Assembly: GCA_913774845.1 (NCBI GenBank)
Contig: CAJYJO010000050.1
Span: forward strand, 1-64,000
DNA: 64,000 nucleotides
Direction: 5' to 3'
Origin: an uncultured Microbacterium sp.
Lineage (GTDB): Bacteria; Actinomycetota; Actinomycetes; Actinomycetales; Microbacteriaceae
Below, one piece after another: positions 26,065-35,325 of the stretch. The notes below the pieces were generated by a model. The model ran no database searches, was not told the origin of the DNA, and saw only the letters and a program-made list of their open reading frames with translations. Position 1 is the stretch's first letter; the number at the start of each line of letters is the position of its first letter. The translations under genes were made by a program, and so were the position numbers.

Positions 26065-27066
26065 TCAGAGCTCCGCGCGGAGCCAGCGGGCGGCCTCGAG
26101 GGCCCAGTACGTCAGGATCGCGTCGGCGCCGGCGCGACGGATGCCGAGCAGGCTCTCCATGATCGCGCCGCGGCGGTCGATCCAGCCGTGGGCCGCGGCG
26201 GCCTCGACCATCGCGTACTCCCCTGAGACCTGGTACGCCCACACCGGCACGTCGACCGAGGCCTTCACGTCGGCGAGCACGTCGAGGTACGGCAGCGCCG
26301 GCTTGACCATGACCACGTCGGCGCCCTCTTCGACGTCGAGCAGCGCTTCGCGCACGCCCTCGCGGCCGTTGCCGGGATCGAGCTGGTACGAGCGGCGGTC
26401 GCCCTTCAGCTGCGAATCCACGGCCTCGCGGAAGGGCCCGTAGAAGGCACCGGCGTACTTCGCCGAATACGCCAGGATCAGCGTGTCGGTGAAGCCCTCG
26501 GCATCCAGAGCCTCGCGCACCGCGCCGACCTGGCCGTCCATCATGCCCGACAGACCCAGCATCGCCGAACCCGCGCGCGCCTGGGCCAGACCCATCGCCG
26601 TGTAGCGCTCGAGGGTCGCGTCGTTGTCGACGGCGACCTCTGAACCTGGTTCCTGAGCCTGTCGAAGGACTCCGCAGTGCCCGTGGTCGGTGAACTCGTC
26701 GAGGCACAGATCGGTCTGCACGACCAGGGCGTCGCCGACCTCGGCGACGACCGCCTCGGTGGCACGGTTCAGGATGCCGTTCGGATCGTCGGCCCCCGAT
26801 CCCACCGCGTCGCGCACCTCGGGCACACCGAAGAGCATGACCCCGCCGATGCGCTGCTCCGCCGCCTCGGCGACGGCGCGACGCAGCGAATCCATCGAGT
26901 GCTGCACGATCCCGGGCATCGAACCGATCGGGCTCGGCTCGGTGATGCCCTCGCGCACGAACATCGGCAGCACGAGCTGCGACGGGACGAGGTGCGTCTC
27001 GCGCGCAAGACGACGGACGGCGGGGGTGCGGCGCAGGCGCCGCGGGCGGTGCTCGGGAAAGCTCAT
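26065..27066 (-). CDS. hemB: Delta-aminolevulinate dehydratase (porphobilinogen synthase) HemB
   Basis: 333 residues. Condenses two 5-aminolevulinates to porphobilinogen. Evidence: [33 protein letters not shown] (metal-binding region with Cys-x-Asp then a Cys, rather than three Cys), [18 protein letters not shown] with one Schiff-base Lys, [14 protein letters not shown] with the other, and YQVSGEYAM. An extra stretch after HCGVL ([11 protein letters not shown]) is read from a short dispersed repeat. The ATG overlaps the hemD stop (ATGA). Confidence 0.95.
   Translation of the reverse strand: MSFPEHRPRRLRRTPAVRRLARETHLVPSQLVLPMFVREGITEPSPIGSMPGIVQHSMDSLRRAVAEAAEQRIGGVMLFGVPEVRDAVGSGADDPNGILNRATEAVVAEVGDALVVQTDLCLDEFTDHGHCGVLRQAQEPGSEVAVDNDATLERYTAMGLAQARAGSAMLGLSGMMDGQVGAVREALDAEGFTDTLILAYSAKYAGAFYGPFREAVDSQLKGDRRSYQLDPGNGREGVREALLDVEEGADVVMVKPALPYLDVLADVKASVDVPVWAYQVSGEYAMVEAAAAHGWIDRRGAIMESLLGIRRAGADAILTYWALEAARWLRAEL
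26648..26669 (-). repeat. Short dispersed repeat read through in hemB
   Basis: On the minus strand the bases read TCCTTCGACAGGCTCAGG followed by AACC, the repeat seen in many high-GC genomes next to or inside genes. Here it encodes VLRQAQEP within HemB, between the metal-binding motif and [10 protein letters not shown]. Confidence 0.7.
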
Positions 27067-27878
27067 GAGGTCGATTCGTCGGAGTGCAGGGGGAAGCGGG
27101 CGACGGCTTCGATGAGGGAGTCGACGGTCTGGGTTTCGGCCACCACGTCGACGCTGAGGCCGGCGCGCTTGGCGTCTTTCGCGGTGCGCGGTCCGATCGC
27201 GGCGATGACCGTGGATGCCGGGATGTCGGGGAACTGCTCCACCACCTGCTCGGCGACCGAGCCGCTGGTGACGAGGATGGCGTTGATGCGGCCCGACTGC
27301 ACGTCGGCTGCGATCTTGTCGGCCACCGGGACGCCGACGGTGCGGTAGGCGACGACGCTGCGCACGTCGTGGCCGGCCTCGATGAGCAGGCGTGTGAGCA
27401 CCGGCTTGGCGATCTCGCTGCGAAGGGTGAGGACCTTGCGCGGCTCGGTCTCGATCGCGATCATCTGCTCGGCCATGCCCTGCGCCGAGTTGTCGCGTTC
27501 CGGGACGAGGTCGACGTGGTAGCCGACGGCCTGCATGGCCGCCGCGGTCGTCTCGCCGACGACGGCGACCTTCGTCTCGTCGGGGATGACCGCCTTGTAG
27601 GCGTAGAGCACATCGACGGTCGTCGCGCTGGTGAGGGTCAGCCAGTCGAATCGCCCGTCGGCGAGGTCGGCGAGCGCCTGATCGAGCGTCGCCTGATCGT
27701 TGGTGGGCGCGAAGTTGATGAGCGGAGCGATGACGGGGACCGCCCCGAGCAGTCGCAGGCTCGCCGCGACGCCGTCGCCCCACGGGCCGCCGCGCGGCAC
27801 CAGGACGCGCCGACCGGCGAGCGGTTTGGGCACGCTGCCCGTCGAGGGGTTCGGCGTGTGCCGGTGGCCTTCATTCAT
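27063..27878 (-). CDS. hemD: Uroporphyrinogen-III synthase HemD
   Basis: 271 residues, two-lobe cyclase that closes hydroxymethylbilane to uroporphyrinogen III. Family features: [27 protein letters not shown], the [14 protein letters not shown] motif, [17 protein letters not shown], then a second lobe with [19 protein letters not shown] and [18 protein letters not shown]. HemD diverges strongly between lineages, so position between hemC and hemB adds weight. Both ends overlap neighbours by 4 nt. Confidence 0.93.
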   Translation of the reverse strand: MNEGHRHTPNPSTGSVPKPLAGRRVLVPRGGPWGDGVAASLRLLGAVPVIAPLINFAPTNDQATLDQALADLADGRFDWLTLTSATTVDVLYAYKAVIPDETKVAVVGETTAAAMQAVGYHVDLVPERDNSAQGMAEQMIAIETEPRKVLTLRSEIAKPVLTRLLIEAGHDVRSVVAYRTVGVPVADKIAADVQSGRINAILVTSGSVAEQVVEQFPDIPASTVIAAIGPRTAKDAKRAGLSVDVVAETQTVDSLIEAVARFPLHSDESTS

Positions 27879-28873
27879 GTGGTCGACTCTCGTGGTACCA
27901 AGTCGGCCGCCCCACGTTCGAGCAACCGACGCGCGGCTTCTCGGCCCGTTCGCGCCGCACGCGCGATCGGCCCCCCGTCGTCGGCAGCATCCGCTCCATT
28001 GCCACTGCCCGTTTCCCCACCATACCCCGGTGCGAGACGCACGGTCCGGTCGATGCCGATCCGTTGCGTTCCGTCGAGCGCGTAGACCACGGCGCGCAGA
28101 CGCAGATCGCCGTCGGCGATCGCGGCGTGCGTGCCGACGGGGGCGCTGCACCCGGCGTCGAGCGCCGAGAGCACGACGCGCTCCGCGGTGATCGCGACGC
28201 GGGTGTCCTCGTCGTCGAGCTGGGCGAGGGCGCCGAGGATCTCGGGGTCGATGTCGGAGCGGGTCTCCACCGCGAGCGACCCCTGGCCGGGCGCCGTCGG
28301 CCATTCCGCGAGCCCCAGGAACTCGGCCTGCAGACCACCCAGGTCGCCGCCGAGCCGCGAGATACCCGCGGCCGCGAGAATGACGGCATCCAGGTCGCCG
28401 TCGCGGACGCGCGCGAGACGCGAGTCGACGTTTCCGCGGATGTCGTGGATGTCGAGACGAGGGTTGTGCCGCAGCGCCTGCGCGATGCGGCGCGGTGAAC
28501 CGGTGCCCACGCGTGCTCCGGGCGCGAGCGCCGACAACGGCGTCCCGTCACGCGTGACCACGACGTCGCGCGCGTCCTCGCGCGGCGGGGTCGCGGCGAT
28601 CACGAGCCCCTCGGGCTGCAGCGTCGGGAGGTCTTTGAGCGAGTGCACGAGGAAATCGCACCGATCCGCGGCGAGCGCCTCGCGCAGGCCGTTCGCGAAG
28701 ACACCGCGCCCGCCGAGCTGCGACAGGGACGCGCGGTTGACGTCGCCCTCCGACACGATCGGCACGAGCTCGACGGGACGACCGGATGCCGCGGCGACCG
28801 CGTCGGCGACCATCTGCGACTGTGCCATCGCCAGCGCGCTGCGGCGGGTGCCCAGGCGCAGAGGCGCGTTCAC
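27875..28873 (-). CDS. hemC: Porphobilinogen deaminase (hydroxymethylbilane synthase) HemC
   Basis: 332 residues. Builds hydroxymethylbilane from four porphobilinogens. Motifs: LRLGTRRSALAMAQSQMV, the LPIVSEGDVNR-type strand, SLKDLPT, GTGSPRRIAQ, DIRGNVDSRLARV, APGQGSLAVE and the cofactor-Cys region ALDAGCSAPVGTHA. A short Gly-rich insertion (GGETGSGNGADAADD) lies near the C-terminus. The GTG start overlaps the hemQ stop (GTGA). Confidence 0.97.
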   Translation of the reverse strand: MNAPLRLGTRRSALAMAQSQMVADAVAAASGRPVELVPIVSEGDVNRASLSQLGGRGVFANGLREALAADRCDFLVHSLKDLPTLQPEGLVIAATPPREDARDVVVTRDGTPLSALAPGARVGTGSPRRIAQALRHNPRLDIHDIRGNVDSRLARVRDGDLDAVILAAAGISRLGGDLGGLQAEFLGLAEWPTAPGQGSLAVETRSDIDPEILGALAQLDDEDTRVAITAERVVLSALDAGCSAPVGTHAAIADGDLRLRAVVYALDGTQRIGIDRTVRLAPGYGGETGSGNGADAADDGGPIARAARTGREAARRLLERGAADLVPRESTT

Positions 28874-29541
28874 TGGAGGATCTCGGGGATCTCGTCGAGC
28901 GTGACGAGTCGGCCCGTGTAGAACGGCACCTCTTCGCGCACGTGGCGGCGAGCCTCGGTGTAGCGCAGGTCGCGCATCATGTCGACGAGATCGGTGAGCA
29001 CGTCGGCCTCCATCGGCAGCAGCCACTCGTAGTCGCCCAGGGCGAACGAGGCGACCGTGTTGGCGATGACGCCCTTGTAGGCCGAGCCCTTCTTGCCGTG
29101 TTCGATGAGCATCTCGCGCCGCTCCTCCTCGGGCAGGAGGTACCACTCGTAGCTGCGCACGAACGGGTACAGGCACAGCCACTGCTGCGCCTCGATCCCG
29201 CGGAGGAACCCGGGCACGTGCGAGCGGTTGAATTCGGCGTCGCGGTGCACGCCCATCGCGTTCCACGTCGGCAGCAGGTTCTTCAGCAGCTCGGTGCGGC
29301 GCAGGCGCCGCAGGTCGCGCTGGAGCGCCTGCGGGTCCTCGCCGTGCAGCCAGACCATGAGGTCGGCGTCGGCGCGCAGACCGCTGACGTCGTAGAAGCC
29401 GCGGACGGTGACGCCGTCGGCCTCCACGAGCGAGACGAGGTCGGCGAGTTCGGTGGCATCGGCGGCGGTCACCGGGTTCTCGGGATCGCGGCGGAACACC
29501 GCCCACAGCGTGTACACGGAGGAGGAGCTGTCAGAGGACAT
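28870..29541 (-). CDS. hemQ: Coproheme decarboxylase HemQ (chlorite dismutase-like)
   Basis: 223 residues. HemQ converts coproheme to heme b in the Gram-positive route. Marks: VYTLWAVFRRD, the central FNRSHVPGFLRG, PFVRSYEWYLLPEEERREMLIEHG with the Tyr and His of HemQ, SFALGDYEWLLPMEAD and EVPFYTGR. Together with the coproporphyrinogen oxidase-type HemY it indicates the coproporphyrin-dependent pathway. It is first of the hemQ-C-D-B group. Confidence 0.95.
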   Translation of the reverse strand: MSSDSSSSVYTLWAVFRRDPENPVTAADATELADLVSLVEADGVTVRGFYDVSGLRADADLMVWLHGEDPQALQRDLRRLRRTELLKNLLPTWNAMGVHRDAEFNRSHVPGFLRGIEAQQWLCLYPFVRSYEWYLLPEEERREMLIEHGKKGSAYKGVIANTVASFALGDYEWLLPMEADVLTDLVDMMRDLRYTEARRHVREEVPFYTGRLVTLDEIPEILQ

Positions 29542-29786
29542 GACTCCTAGTCTCGTCTCGTCGCGGCGGCGGGCCAAACCGGTTGACTCGTCGGCGAGGG
29601 GAACACAGGTGCGATCACGCCCTGCGCATGAGGACTGTGCGACGACGGCATCGGGGGCGGCCCCGCGACGGGGTGCGCGATGCGGCTGTACGACCTGCCC
29701 CTGTCCGTGGGGGTGACCCCCGGGGACGTCGAGGACCTGCTGACGGGCGTGTTCATCGACCACCCGCGAGGCTCCGCCCGAGACGA

Positions 29787-29823
29787 CGAAGCGGCCCGCC
29801 CCACTCGGGGACGGGCCGCTTCG
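29787..29823 (-). terminator. Rho-independent-type hairpin after the DUF3618 gene
   Basis: CGAAGCGGCCCG (29787-29798) pairs perfectly with CGGGCCGCTTCG (29812-29823). The stem is 12 bp and lies 8 bases past the stop of the DUF3618 gene, as expected for a terminator of that minus-strand operon. There is no clear T-run, which is common in high-GC genomes. The rest of the gap 29542-29786 holds no supported gene. Confidence 0.75.
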
Positions 29824-29830
29824 CGAATGC

Positions 29831-30109
29831 TCAGCGCGTGTACGCGTTGACGAGCCCCCACACGGCGAGGCCGACCGCGACAGCGACCCCCGCGACGGCC
29901 GCGGCAGCGGCCCCCGGGTTGCGCTGGGCCTTGGCCCGGACCTCGTGGATGGTGCGGTCCACGGCATCGCTCGCACGGCGCGGCACGTTCGCCTTGACCT
30001 CGATGGCGGCCAGAGCCGCCTTGAGCTCGGCGCGGGCCGACTCGACGGGGTCGGTGATGCCGAGGGGCACCGCCGTGCGCGGCACGGGGACGGGACGCTC
30101 AATACTCAT
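29831..30109 (-). CDS. DUF3618 domain-containing membrane-associated protein
   Basis: 92 residues. SARAELKAALAAIEVKANVPRRAS is the DUF3618 amphipathic region; one C-terminal membrane helix follows (GAAAAAVAGVAVAVGLAVWGLV). DUF3618 proteins often accompany phage-holin-like and YtxH-like proteins in actinobacteria, as here. The first codons overlap the upstream gene by 11 nt. No function is known. Confidence 0.85.
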   Translation of the reverse strand: MSIERPVPVPRTAVPLGITDPVESARAELKAALAAIEVKANVPRRASDAVDRTIHEVRAKAQRNPGAAAAAVAGVAVAVGLAVWGLVNAYTR

Positions 30110-30509
30110 CGCGGGCCTCCTTGACGATGCGGACGTCTTCGGCGATGGCCTTGCCCGGGTTCTCGCGGTTCGACAGCTTCTTGAACCGCAGGTAGCCGAG
30201 CAGGGCGAGGATCGCCGTGATGACGATCATCACGCCGAACACGACCAGGGCCGACAGCCACACCGGCCACCACGACGAGAGTCCGGCGATGACGAAGGCG
30301 AAGAACACCGGCACGGCCCAGAAGACCACGATCAGCGCGCCGACGAACCAGCCGGCACCGATCCCAGCGTCTTTCGCGGTGCGCTGCGCCCACGCCTTGG
30401 CGCCGTTGATCTCGGCGACGACGAGATTGCGCACCAACTCGGGGATGTCGCCGATCAGGGTGAACAGGCTGTCGTCGGTGCGATCGCGGAATCCGCGCGG
30501 AGTGGTCAT
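30099..30509 (-). CDS. Phage-holin superfamily III-like protein (DUF1469)
   Basis: 136 residues. An N-terminal amphipathic stretch (DRTDDSLFTLIGDIPELVRNLVVAEINGAKAWAQR) is followed by two membrane helices (WFVGALIVVFWAVPVFFAFVIAGL and VWLSALVVFGVMIVITAILALLGY) and a charged tail. The layout is that of DUF1469 holin-like proteins, which in chromosomes are not lytic and have no established role. It is the middle of a three-gene unit. Confidence 0.85.
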   Translation of the reverse strand: MTTPRGFRDRTDDSLFTLIGDIPELVRNLVVAEINGAKAWAQRTAKDAGIGAGWFVGALIVVFWAVPVFFAFVIAGLSSWWPVWLSALVVFGVMIVITAILALLGYLRFKKLSNRENPGKAIAEDVRIVKEARDEY

Positions 30510-30512
30510 GCC

Positions 30513-30911
30513 TCAGCTCCCGGACGAGTCGGTGCCGCTCTTGGCCTTCGCCCGCGCGGTGGCCGTCTTCTCGGCCTGCTTGGCGTCGTCGACGGAGTCC
30601 TCGACGACGTCGGCGACCTCGCTGGCGGACTGCTTGGCGGCGCGTCCGGCCCGCTCGGCCCGCTCCTGCACGGTGCCCGAGCCGGAGGCGGCGTGGGTGA
30701 CGGACTTCGCGCCCTTCCACACCACACCGGGAACGGACTTGAGGGCGGACACGCCGAACGACTTCACCTTCTCGACCTGTCCCTGGACGGCCGGGCGGTC
30801 CCAGACCTTCTCGGCCTGAGCCTTGATCTGCTCGTAACGCTCGCGGCCCGCGCGTGCTCCGAGCACGTAGCCCGCCACGAGTCCGACGACGAGTGCTGCT
30901 TTGCCCCTCAT
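30513..30911 (-). CDS. YtxH-like envelope protein
   Basis: 132 residues. A short N-terminal membrane segment (MRGKAALVVGLVAGYVLGARAGRERYEQI) is the YtxH-type start, followed by a long Ala/Lys/Glu-rich helical tail. Small proteins of this type are frequently mis-annotated as protoporphyrinogen oxidase because they sit beside heme genes. No catalytic motif is present, so that name does not apply here. Confidence 0.8.
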   Translation of the reverse strand: MRGKAALVVGLVAGYVLGARAGRERYEQIKAQAEKVWDRPAVQGQVEKVKSFGVSALKSVPGVVWKGAKSVTHAASGSGTVQERAERAGRAAKQSASEVADVVEDSVDDAKQAEKTATARAKAKSGTDSSGS

Positions 30912-31020
30912 GGGGTCTCCTCACGCTCGATCGAGTGCTGGTCGAGTCTCACAGTAGTCATGTATGCCGCGTCCGGCATCCGCCCTTGACAGTCGGGCCC
31001 GCATGGTCGAGAAGAGCGGA

Positions 31021-32526
31021 TCAGCCGCGCCACAGCACGCCGCTACGGACCCGGTCGGCCTCGTCGCGCGCGTCGGGGACGACCTGCGCGAGACCCGTGC
31101 CCGAGATCCACGCCCCCGTCGCCCCGAGGCCCGCGACCGCACGCACCGCGCCGCGGGCGGCGGCGGTCTCCGCGGCCCGTCCGATGGTCGCGGCCGGCTG
31201 CGACTGCACGTAGCGCGAGCGGTGGGCGGCGCGCAGAGCGGATGCCGACAGCTCGACCCCCAGCATCCGTGCGGCCTCCGAGAGGGCGAGCGCCGCTGCG
31301 GCGTCGTCATCGAGGGCCGCGGTGGCCGGCTCCTCACCCTGTGCCCCGAACGAGACGCGGACGACGTGGATGCCGGGCTCGGCGGCATCCCGAACCCAGT
31401 CCCACTTGGCGCTCGAGTGGGTCAGGGCCTTCGCCACGTGACTGCCGGGGACCGTCAGCACGCCCGTCCCCCGCGGCGCCCGGTCGAGGACCGGGGCGTG
31501 GACGACGAGAGTCACCACTTCGACGACGGGCGCCACCGGGTCGCCGAGCTCGAGCCCCGGGACCACGGGCGCGAGCACCCGACGCGCCGGCCCCTCGGGC
31601 AGCGCGACGATGACGGCGTGCGCCTCGACGGGCTGTTCGTCGACGGACGTCGACACGGTCCAGCCGCTGTCGGTGCGGGTCAGACTCTCGGCCACGACCC
31701 CCGTGCGCAGGTCGGCCCCCACCTCGCGGAGTCCGGCGACGAGCGCGTCAGTGAGGCGGGACATGCCCCCCGCGATGCCCTCGACGGCACCCCCGGGGGC
31801 GGGGGTGCGCGCGGCGCCCGAGCCCACGGGGACATCGGATGCCGGCGCATCGGCCGGTCGCGACGAAGCACGGCGTGCGCGCAGCTCGGCGACGGCTCCG
31901 GTGAGCGAACCGGCGCGGGTGAGGGCGGCGTTGAGCCCCGGAGCGGCGAGGTCGACGTCGATGTCGTCGGGGCGGGCGGAGTAGACCCCGCTGGTGACGG
32001 GGGCGACGAGCCGGTCGAGCACCCGCGAACCGAGGCGCGAGCGCACCAGCTTGCCGAGGCTCAGCGCGTGCCCGATGGTCAGGGGCGGCCGCACGCGATC
32101 GACGTAGGCGCGCCACGCTCCCGACCAACCGATGATGCGGCGCACGTCGGGCGCGAAAGGATTGTCCGGGATGCCGAGCACCCCGCCCTTCGGCAGGGGC
32201 GCGGCGCCCACGCCCGGGACGCCCACGACCCACGCGCCCGCCGGGTTCGGCGCGACGACGTCGTCGCCCAGGCCGAGTTCGTCGAGGAGGTCGCGGACCA
32301 CACCGCCGCGCGTGGCGTAGCTCTCGGCCCCCACGTCGAGGGTGATCCCGCCCACCTCGGCGGATCGCACGACGCCGCCGAAGGCCTCGGAGGCTTCGAG
32401 CACCATCACCCGCAGCCCCACCTTGGCGCACTCGCGCGCCGCCACGAGGCCCGAGATCCCGCCGCCGACCACGACGACGCGGGTCTCGTTCGCGTGACGG
32501 ACGAGACGCTCGAGCGGCTCGCTCAC
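31021..32526 (-). CDS. hemY: Coproporphyrinogen III / protoporphyrinogen oxidase HemY (CgoX type)
   Basis: 501 residues, FAD enzyme. The N-terminal VVVVGGGISGLVAARECAK dinucleotide fold, EASEAFGGVVRS, and the ESYATRGGVVRDLLDELGLG region match HemY. The middle contains APVTSGVYSARPDDIDVDLA, a hallmark of the family; the C-terminal part has SGTGLAQVVPDARDEADRV. With HemQ present, it most likely oxidises coproporphyrinogen III to coproporphyrin III. The GTG start overlaps the hemE stop. Confidence 0.93.
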   Translation of the reverse strand: MSEPLERLVRHANETRVVVVGGGISGLVAARECAKVGLRVMVLEASEAFGGVVRSAEVGGITLDVGAESYATRGGVVRDLLDELGLGDDVVAPNPAGAWVVGVPGVGAAPLPKGGVLGIPDNPFAPDVRRIIGWSGAWRAYVDRVRPPLTIGHALSLGKLVRSRLGSRVLDRLVAPVTSGVYSARPDDIDVDLAAPGLNAALTRAGSLTGAVAELRARRASSRPADAPASDVPVGSGAARTPAPGGAVEGIAGGMSRLTDALVAGLREVGADLRTGVVAESLTRTDSGWTVSTSVDEQPVEAHAVIVALPEGPARRVLAPVVPGLELGDPVAPVVEVVTLVVHAPVLDRAPRGTGVLTVPGSHVAKALTHSSAKWDWVRDAAEPGIHVVRVSFGAQGEEPATAALDDDAAAALALSEAARMLGVELSASALRAAHRSRYVQSQPAATIGRAAETAAARGAVRAVAGLGATGAWISGTGLAQVVPDARDEADRVRSGVLWRG

Positions 32527-33569
32527 GCGACGTTCCCGTGCGCGTACGCGACGATGCGGGTCAGCACCTCCGGGTCGGTGTCGGGCGGCACACCGTGGCC
32601 GAGGTTCAGCACGTGCGCGCGCGCGGTGCGACCGCGGGCGAGGACGTCGTCGACGTGCGCCGCGAGCACCGGCCACGGCGCACCCAGCAGCGCGGGGTCG
32701 ATGTTGCCCTGCAGCGTCGTGTCGGGACCCACCAGCGCGGCCGCCTCGTCGAGCGGCATCCGCCAGTCCACGCCGACCGCGTCGGCGAGACCGCCCAGAC
32801 GCATGTCGTCGAGGAACGCCCCCGTCCCCACGCCGAAGTGGATGCGCGGAACCTCGACGCCCTCGAGAGCGGCGGTGGAATGCGGCGCGATGAACTCGCG
32901 GAACGTGGCCGTCGAGAGCGACCCCGCCCAGGAGTCGAACAGCTGGACGGCCTGCGCCCCGCCCTCGATCTGCGCCTCGAGGAAGGCGCGGGACACCTTC
33001 GCGAGCCAGCCGGCGAGACGGTGCCACGACTCGGGGTCGGCGTGCATCATGCCGCGGGCACGGAGGTGCTCCTTGGACGGGCCGCCCTCCACGAGGTACG
33101 CGGCGAGGGTGAACGGCGCCCCCGCGAAACCGATGAGGGGCACGGAATCGGACAGCTCGCCCACGACGCGGCGTGCGGCCTCGCGCACCGGCTCGGCCGC
33201 CGCCGTCACCTCGGCCGGGTCGATCGCCGTGACGCGCGCGACATCGGCCGCCGTCCGCACCGGGTCGGCGAACACCGGGCCGCGACCCGGCTCGATGACC
33301 ACGTCGACCCCGGCCAGACGCAGAGGAACGACGATGTCGCTGAAGAAGATCGCGGCATCCACGTCGTGACGGCGGATCGGCTGCAGCGTGATCTCGGCGG
33401 CGAGATCGGGGGTCAGGCACGCGTCGAGCATGCGGGTGCCCACCCGCAGCTCGCGGTACTCCGGCAGCGAGCGCCCCGCCTGACGCATGAACCAGACCGG
33501 CTGCCGCTCGGGGCGGTCGCCGCGGAGGGCGCGGAGGAGGGGAGCATCGAGGGAGGCCATGGCATCCAT
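32523..33569 (-). CDS. hemE: Uroporphyrinogen decarboxylase HemE
   Basis: 348 residues. Decarboxylates the four acetate side chains of uroporphyrinogen III. Motifs: PVWFMRQAGRSLPEYRELR, FFSDIVVPLRLAGVDVVIEPGRGPVF, GFAGAPFTLAAYLVEGG, QLFDSWAGSL, QGNIDPALLGAP and NLGHGVPPDTDPE. An internal Met at 33560 is also possible. It is divergent from hemA with a 91-nt shared intergenic region. Confidence 0.97.
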   Translation of the reverse strand: MDAMASLDAPLLRALRGDRPERQPVWFMRQAGRSLPEYRELRVGTRMLDACLTPDLAAEITLQPIRRHDVDAAIFFSDIVVPLRLAGVDVVIEPGRGPVFADPVRTAADVARVTAIDPAEVTAAAEPVREAARRVVGELSDSVPLIGFAGAPFTLAAYLVEGGPSKEHLRARGMMHADPESWHRLAGWLAKVSRAFLEAQIEGGAQAVQLFDSWAGSLSTATFREFIAPHSTAALEGVEVPRIHFGVGTGAFLDDMRLGGLADAVGVDWRMPLDEAAALVGPDTTLQGNIDPALLGAPWPVLAAHVDDVLARGRTARAHVLNLGHGVPPDTDPEVLTRIVAYAHGNVA

Positions 33570-33660
33570 CCTCCCACCCGGCTTCTGTGAACCCCGGGGA
33601 TGCCTCGACGTCGAAAGGGCGCCCGGAATACCCGAAGGTCGCCGGGCGTAGAATACGAGC

Positions 33661-34983
33661 GTGTTGTTGTGCGTCAGCGCGAGTCACAAGACCGCGTCCT
33701 TCGAGCTCCTCGAGCGGCTCAGCGTACCCCGCACCCCCGTCGCCCCCCTGATCGCCGCACACGACGAGTGCGTGCAGGGCGCGGTCGTCGTGGCCACCTG
33801 CAACCGCTTCGAGGCGTACGTCGACATGGACGAGCCCGTGACCGCGGCCGTCGCCCTCGGCATCGACGCCACCCTCGGCGCCATCGAAGCCGCCACCGGC
33901 GTGCCCGCGAGCGAGCTCGAGGGCTCCTACACCGTCCTCGGCGGCGACGACGTGGCCGAGCACCTGTTCTCGGTGGCATCCGGTCTCGAATCCGTCGTCG
34001 TCGGCGAAGGCGAGATCGCCGGCCAGGTACGGCGCGCTCTCACCGAGTCGCGCACCCTCGGCACCACCTCCGCCGAGCTCGAGCGTCTGTTCCAGCGCGC
34101 CTCCGAAGCCCAGCGCGGGGTCAAGAACACCACCGCGATCGGCCGCGCGGGCCGCTCCCTCGTGCGCCTCGGTCTCGAGCTCGCCGACAGCCGCATCGCC
34201 GACTGGGCCACGCAGCGCGTACTGCTGGTCGGCACGGGCGCCTACGCCGCGGCCACGGTCGCGGCCCTCCGCGACCAGGGCGCCGAAGACATCTCGGTCC
34301 ACTCCCCCTCGGGCCGCGCCGCGAAGTTCGCCGCGAAGCACGGACTGCGCGCCGTCTCGGCCGAGACGTTCCCGAGCGCCGTCGCGCACGCCGACCTCGT
34401 CATCACCTGCACCACCAGCGAGCATCACGTCGTCAGCGCGGCGACCTTCGAAGCCGGTCGCACCGGCTCCGAGGCGACAGCGGCGGGCTGCCCGGTCGAC
34501 CACACCGGACGCCGACTGATCATCGACCTCGGTCTGCCCCGCAACGTCGACCCCGACGTCGCGAGCGTCCCCGGCGTCGACCTGCTCGATCTCGAGACCA
34601 TCCGCCTGCACGCCCCCCTTGAAGAGCTGCAGGCCACGGATGCCGCCCGCGACGTCGTCCGCGACGCCGCCCGCCGCTTCGCCTCGGTCGGAGAGCGCAA
34701 GAACATCACCCCCGCCGTCGTCGCCCTCCGCGCCCACGTCTTCGGCGTGCTCGACGCCGAGGTGGCGCGGGTCCGCGCCCGCGGCGACGAGGGCGGACAG
34801 ACCGAGCAGGCCCTCCGCCACCTCGTCGGCGTCCTGCTGCACACCCCCACGACGCGCGCACACGAACTGGCCGAGGCCGGTCGCGCCGACGACTACGTCG
34901 ACGCCCTGTCGGCGCTGTTCGGCATCGAGGTCACCGACCCCGCCGTCGCCGCTCCGCGCGGCGAGATCGCCGACGCGGGCTGA
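33661..34983 (+). CDS. hemA: Glutamyl-tRNA reductase HemA
   Basis: 440 residues. Reduces glutamyl-tRNA to glutamate-1-semialdehyde, the committed C5 step. Evidence: LLCVSASHKTASFELLERLSV, the catalytic Cys in VVATCNRFEAYV, LFSVASGLESVVVGEGEI, the NADPH-fold LVGTGAYAAATVAALRDQGA and DLGLPRNVDPDVA. The start is GTG, with TAGAAT 6 nt upstream, so the message is leaderless. It is the only plus-strand heme gene, transcribed away from hemE-hemY. Confidence 0.96.
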   Translation: MLLCVSASHKTASFELLERLSVPRTPVAPLIAAHDECVQGAVVVATCNRFEAYVDMDEPVTAAVALGIDATLGAIEAATGVPASELEGSYTVLGGDDVAEHLFSVASGLESVVVGEGEIAGQVRRALTESRTLGTTSAELERLFQRASEAQRGVKNTTAIGRAGRSLVRLGLELADSRIADWATQRVLLVGTGAYAAATVAALRDQGAEDISVHSPSGRAAKFAAKHGLRAVSAETFPSAVAHADLVITCTTSEHHVVSAATFEAGRTGSEATAAGCPVDHTGRRLIIDLGLPRNVDPDVASVPGVDLLDLETIRLHAPLEELQATDAARDVVRDAARRFASVGERKNITPAVVALRAHVFGVLDAEVARVRARGDEGGQTEQALRHLVGVLLHTPTTRAHELAEAGRADDYVDALSALFGIEVTDPAVAAPRGEIADAG

Positions 34984-35056
34984 ATCCGGCCGATCCCTGC
35001 TCCACGGGAGCGTTGCGGCCCTCCCCTTGCCTCGGGCTTCTTCTCGGTGTGCGGGG

Positions 35057-35122
35057 GGAGGAGATACGGGCAGCGGAGGGTCGATCCGGCGGCATCCGTC
35101 CTCCCTCCGCCGAAACTCCTCC
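35057..35122 (-). repeat. 66-bp dispersed repeat, minus orientation, copy 1 of the hemA gap
   Basis: On the minus strand it begins GGAGGAGTTTCGGCGG and ends TATCTCCTCC. It is 66 bp and aligns without gaps with the next copy. The gap 34984-35325 (342 bases) is otherwise GC-rich spacer without a gene. Confidence 0.8.
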
Positions 35123-35214
35123 CGCGGCCGGGCGTCGCGCCGCGACGCAGCGCGCGCCCCGAGCTCGGCGGTGGAGAGCTTCCACGCCTCGGCATCGCGC
35201 CAACGCGACGCAGC

Positions 35215-35280
35215 GGAGGAGAAACGTGGAACGGAGGGCCGGGCCAGCGGCATCCGTCCTCCCTCCGCCGAAACTCCTCC
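35215..35280 (-). repeat. 66-bp dispersed repeat, minus orientation, copy 2 of the hemA gap
   Basis: Minus-strand ends GGAGGAGTTTCGGCGG and GTTTCTCCTCC, 66 bp. The inner GGGAGGACG and GGCCCTCCG blocks match the copies at 62 kb. The two copies here share their first 33 or so bases almost exactly. Confidence 0.8.
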
Positions 35281-35325
35281 CCGGCGGGGCACGCCGCGGC
35301 GCTTGCCTCCGGCAGGATGGATGCC

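Noticed and set aside
26065-27066. Frameshift or pseudogene in hemB because of the extra residues
   Set aside because: The insert keeps the frame and all catalytic motifs are present.
29680-29800. Plus-strand segment reading MRLYDLPLSVGVTPGDVEDL
   Set aside because: It looks protein-like, but the frame is short, there is no start signal, and it overlaps the terminator of the opposite-strand operon.
30513-30911. Annotating the YtxH-like gene as protoporphyrinogen oxidase
   Set aside because: The 132-residue protein has no FAD fold; the true oxidase is the 501-residue HemY at 31021-32526.
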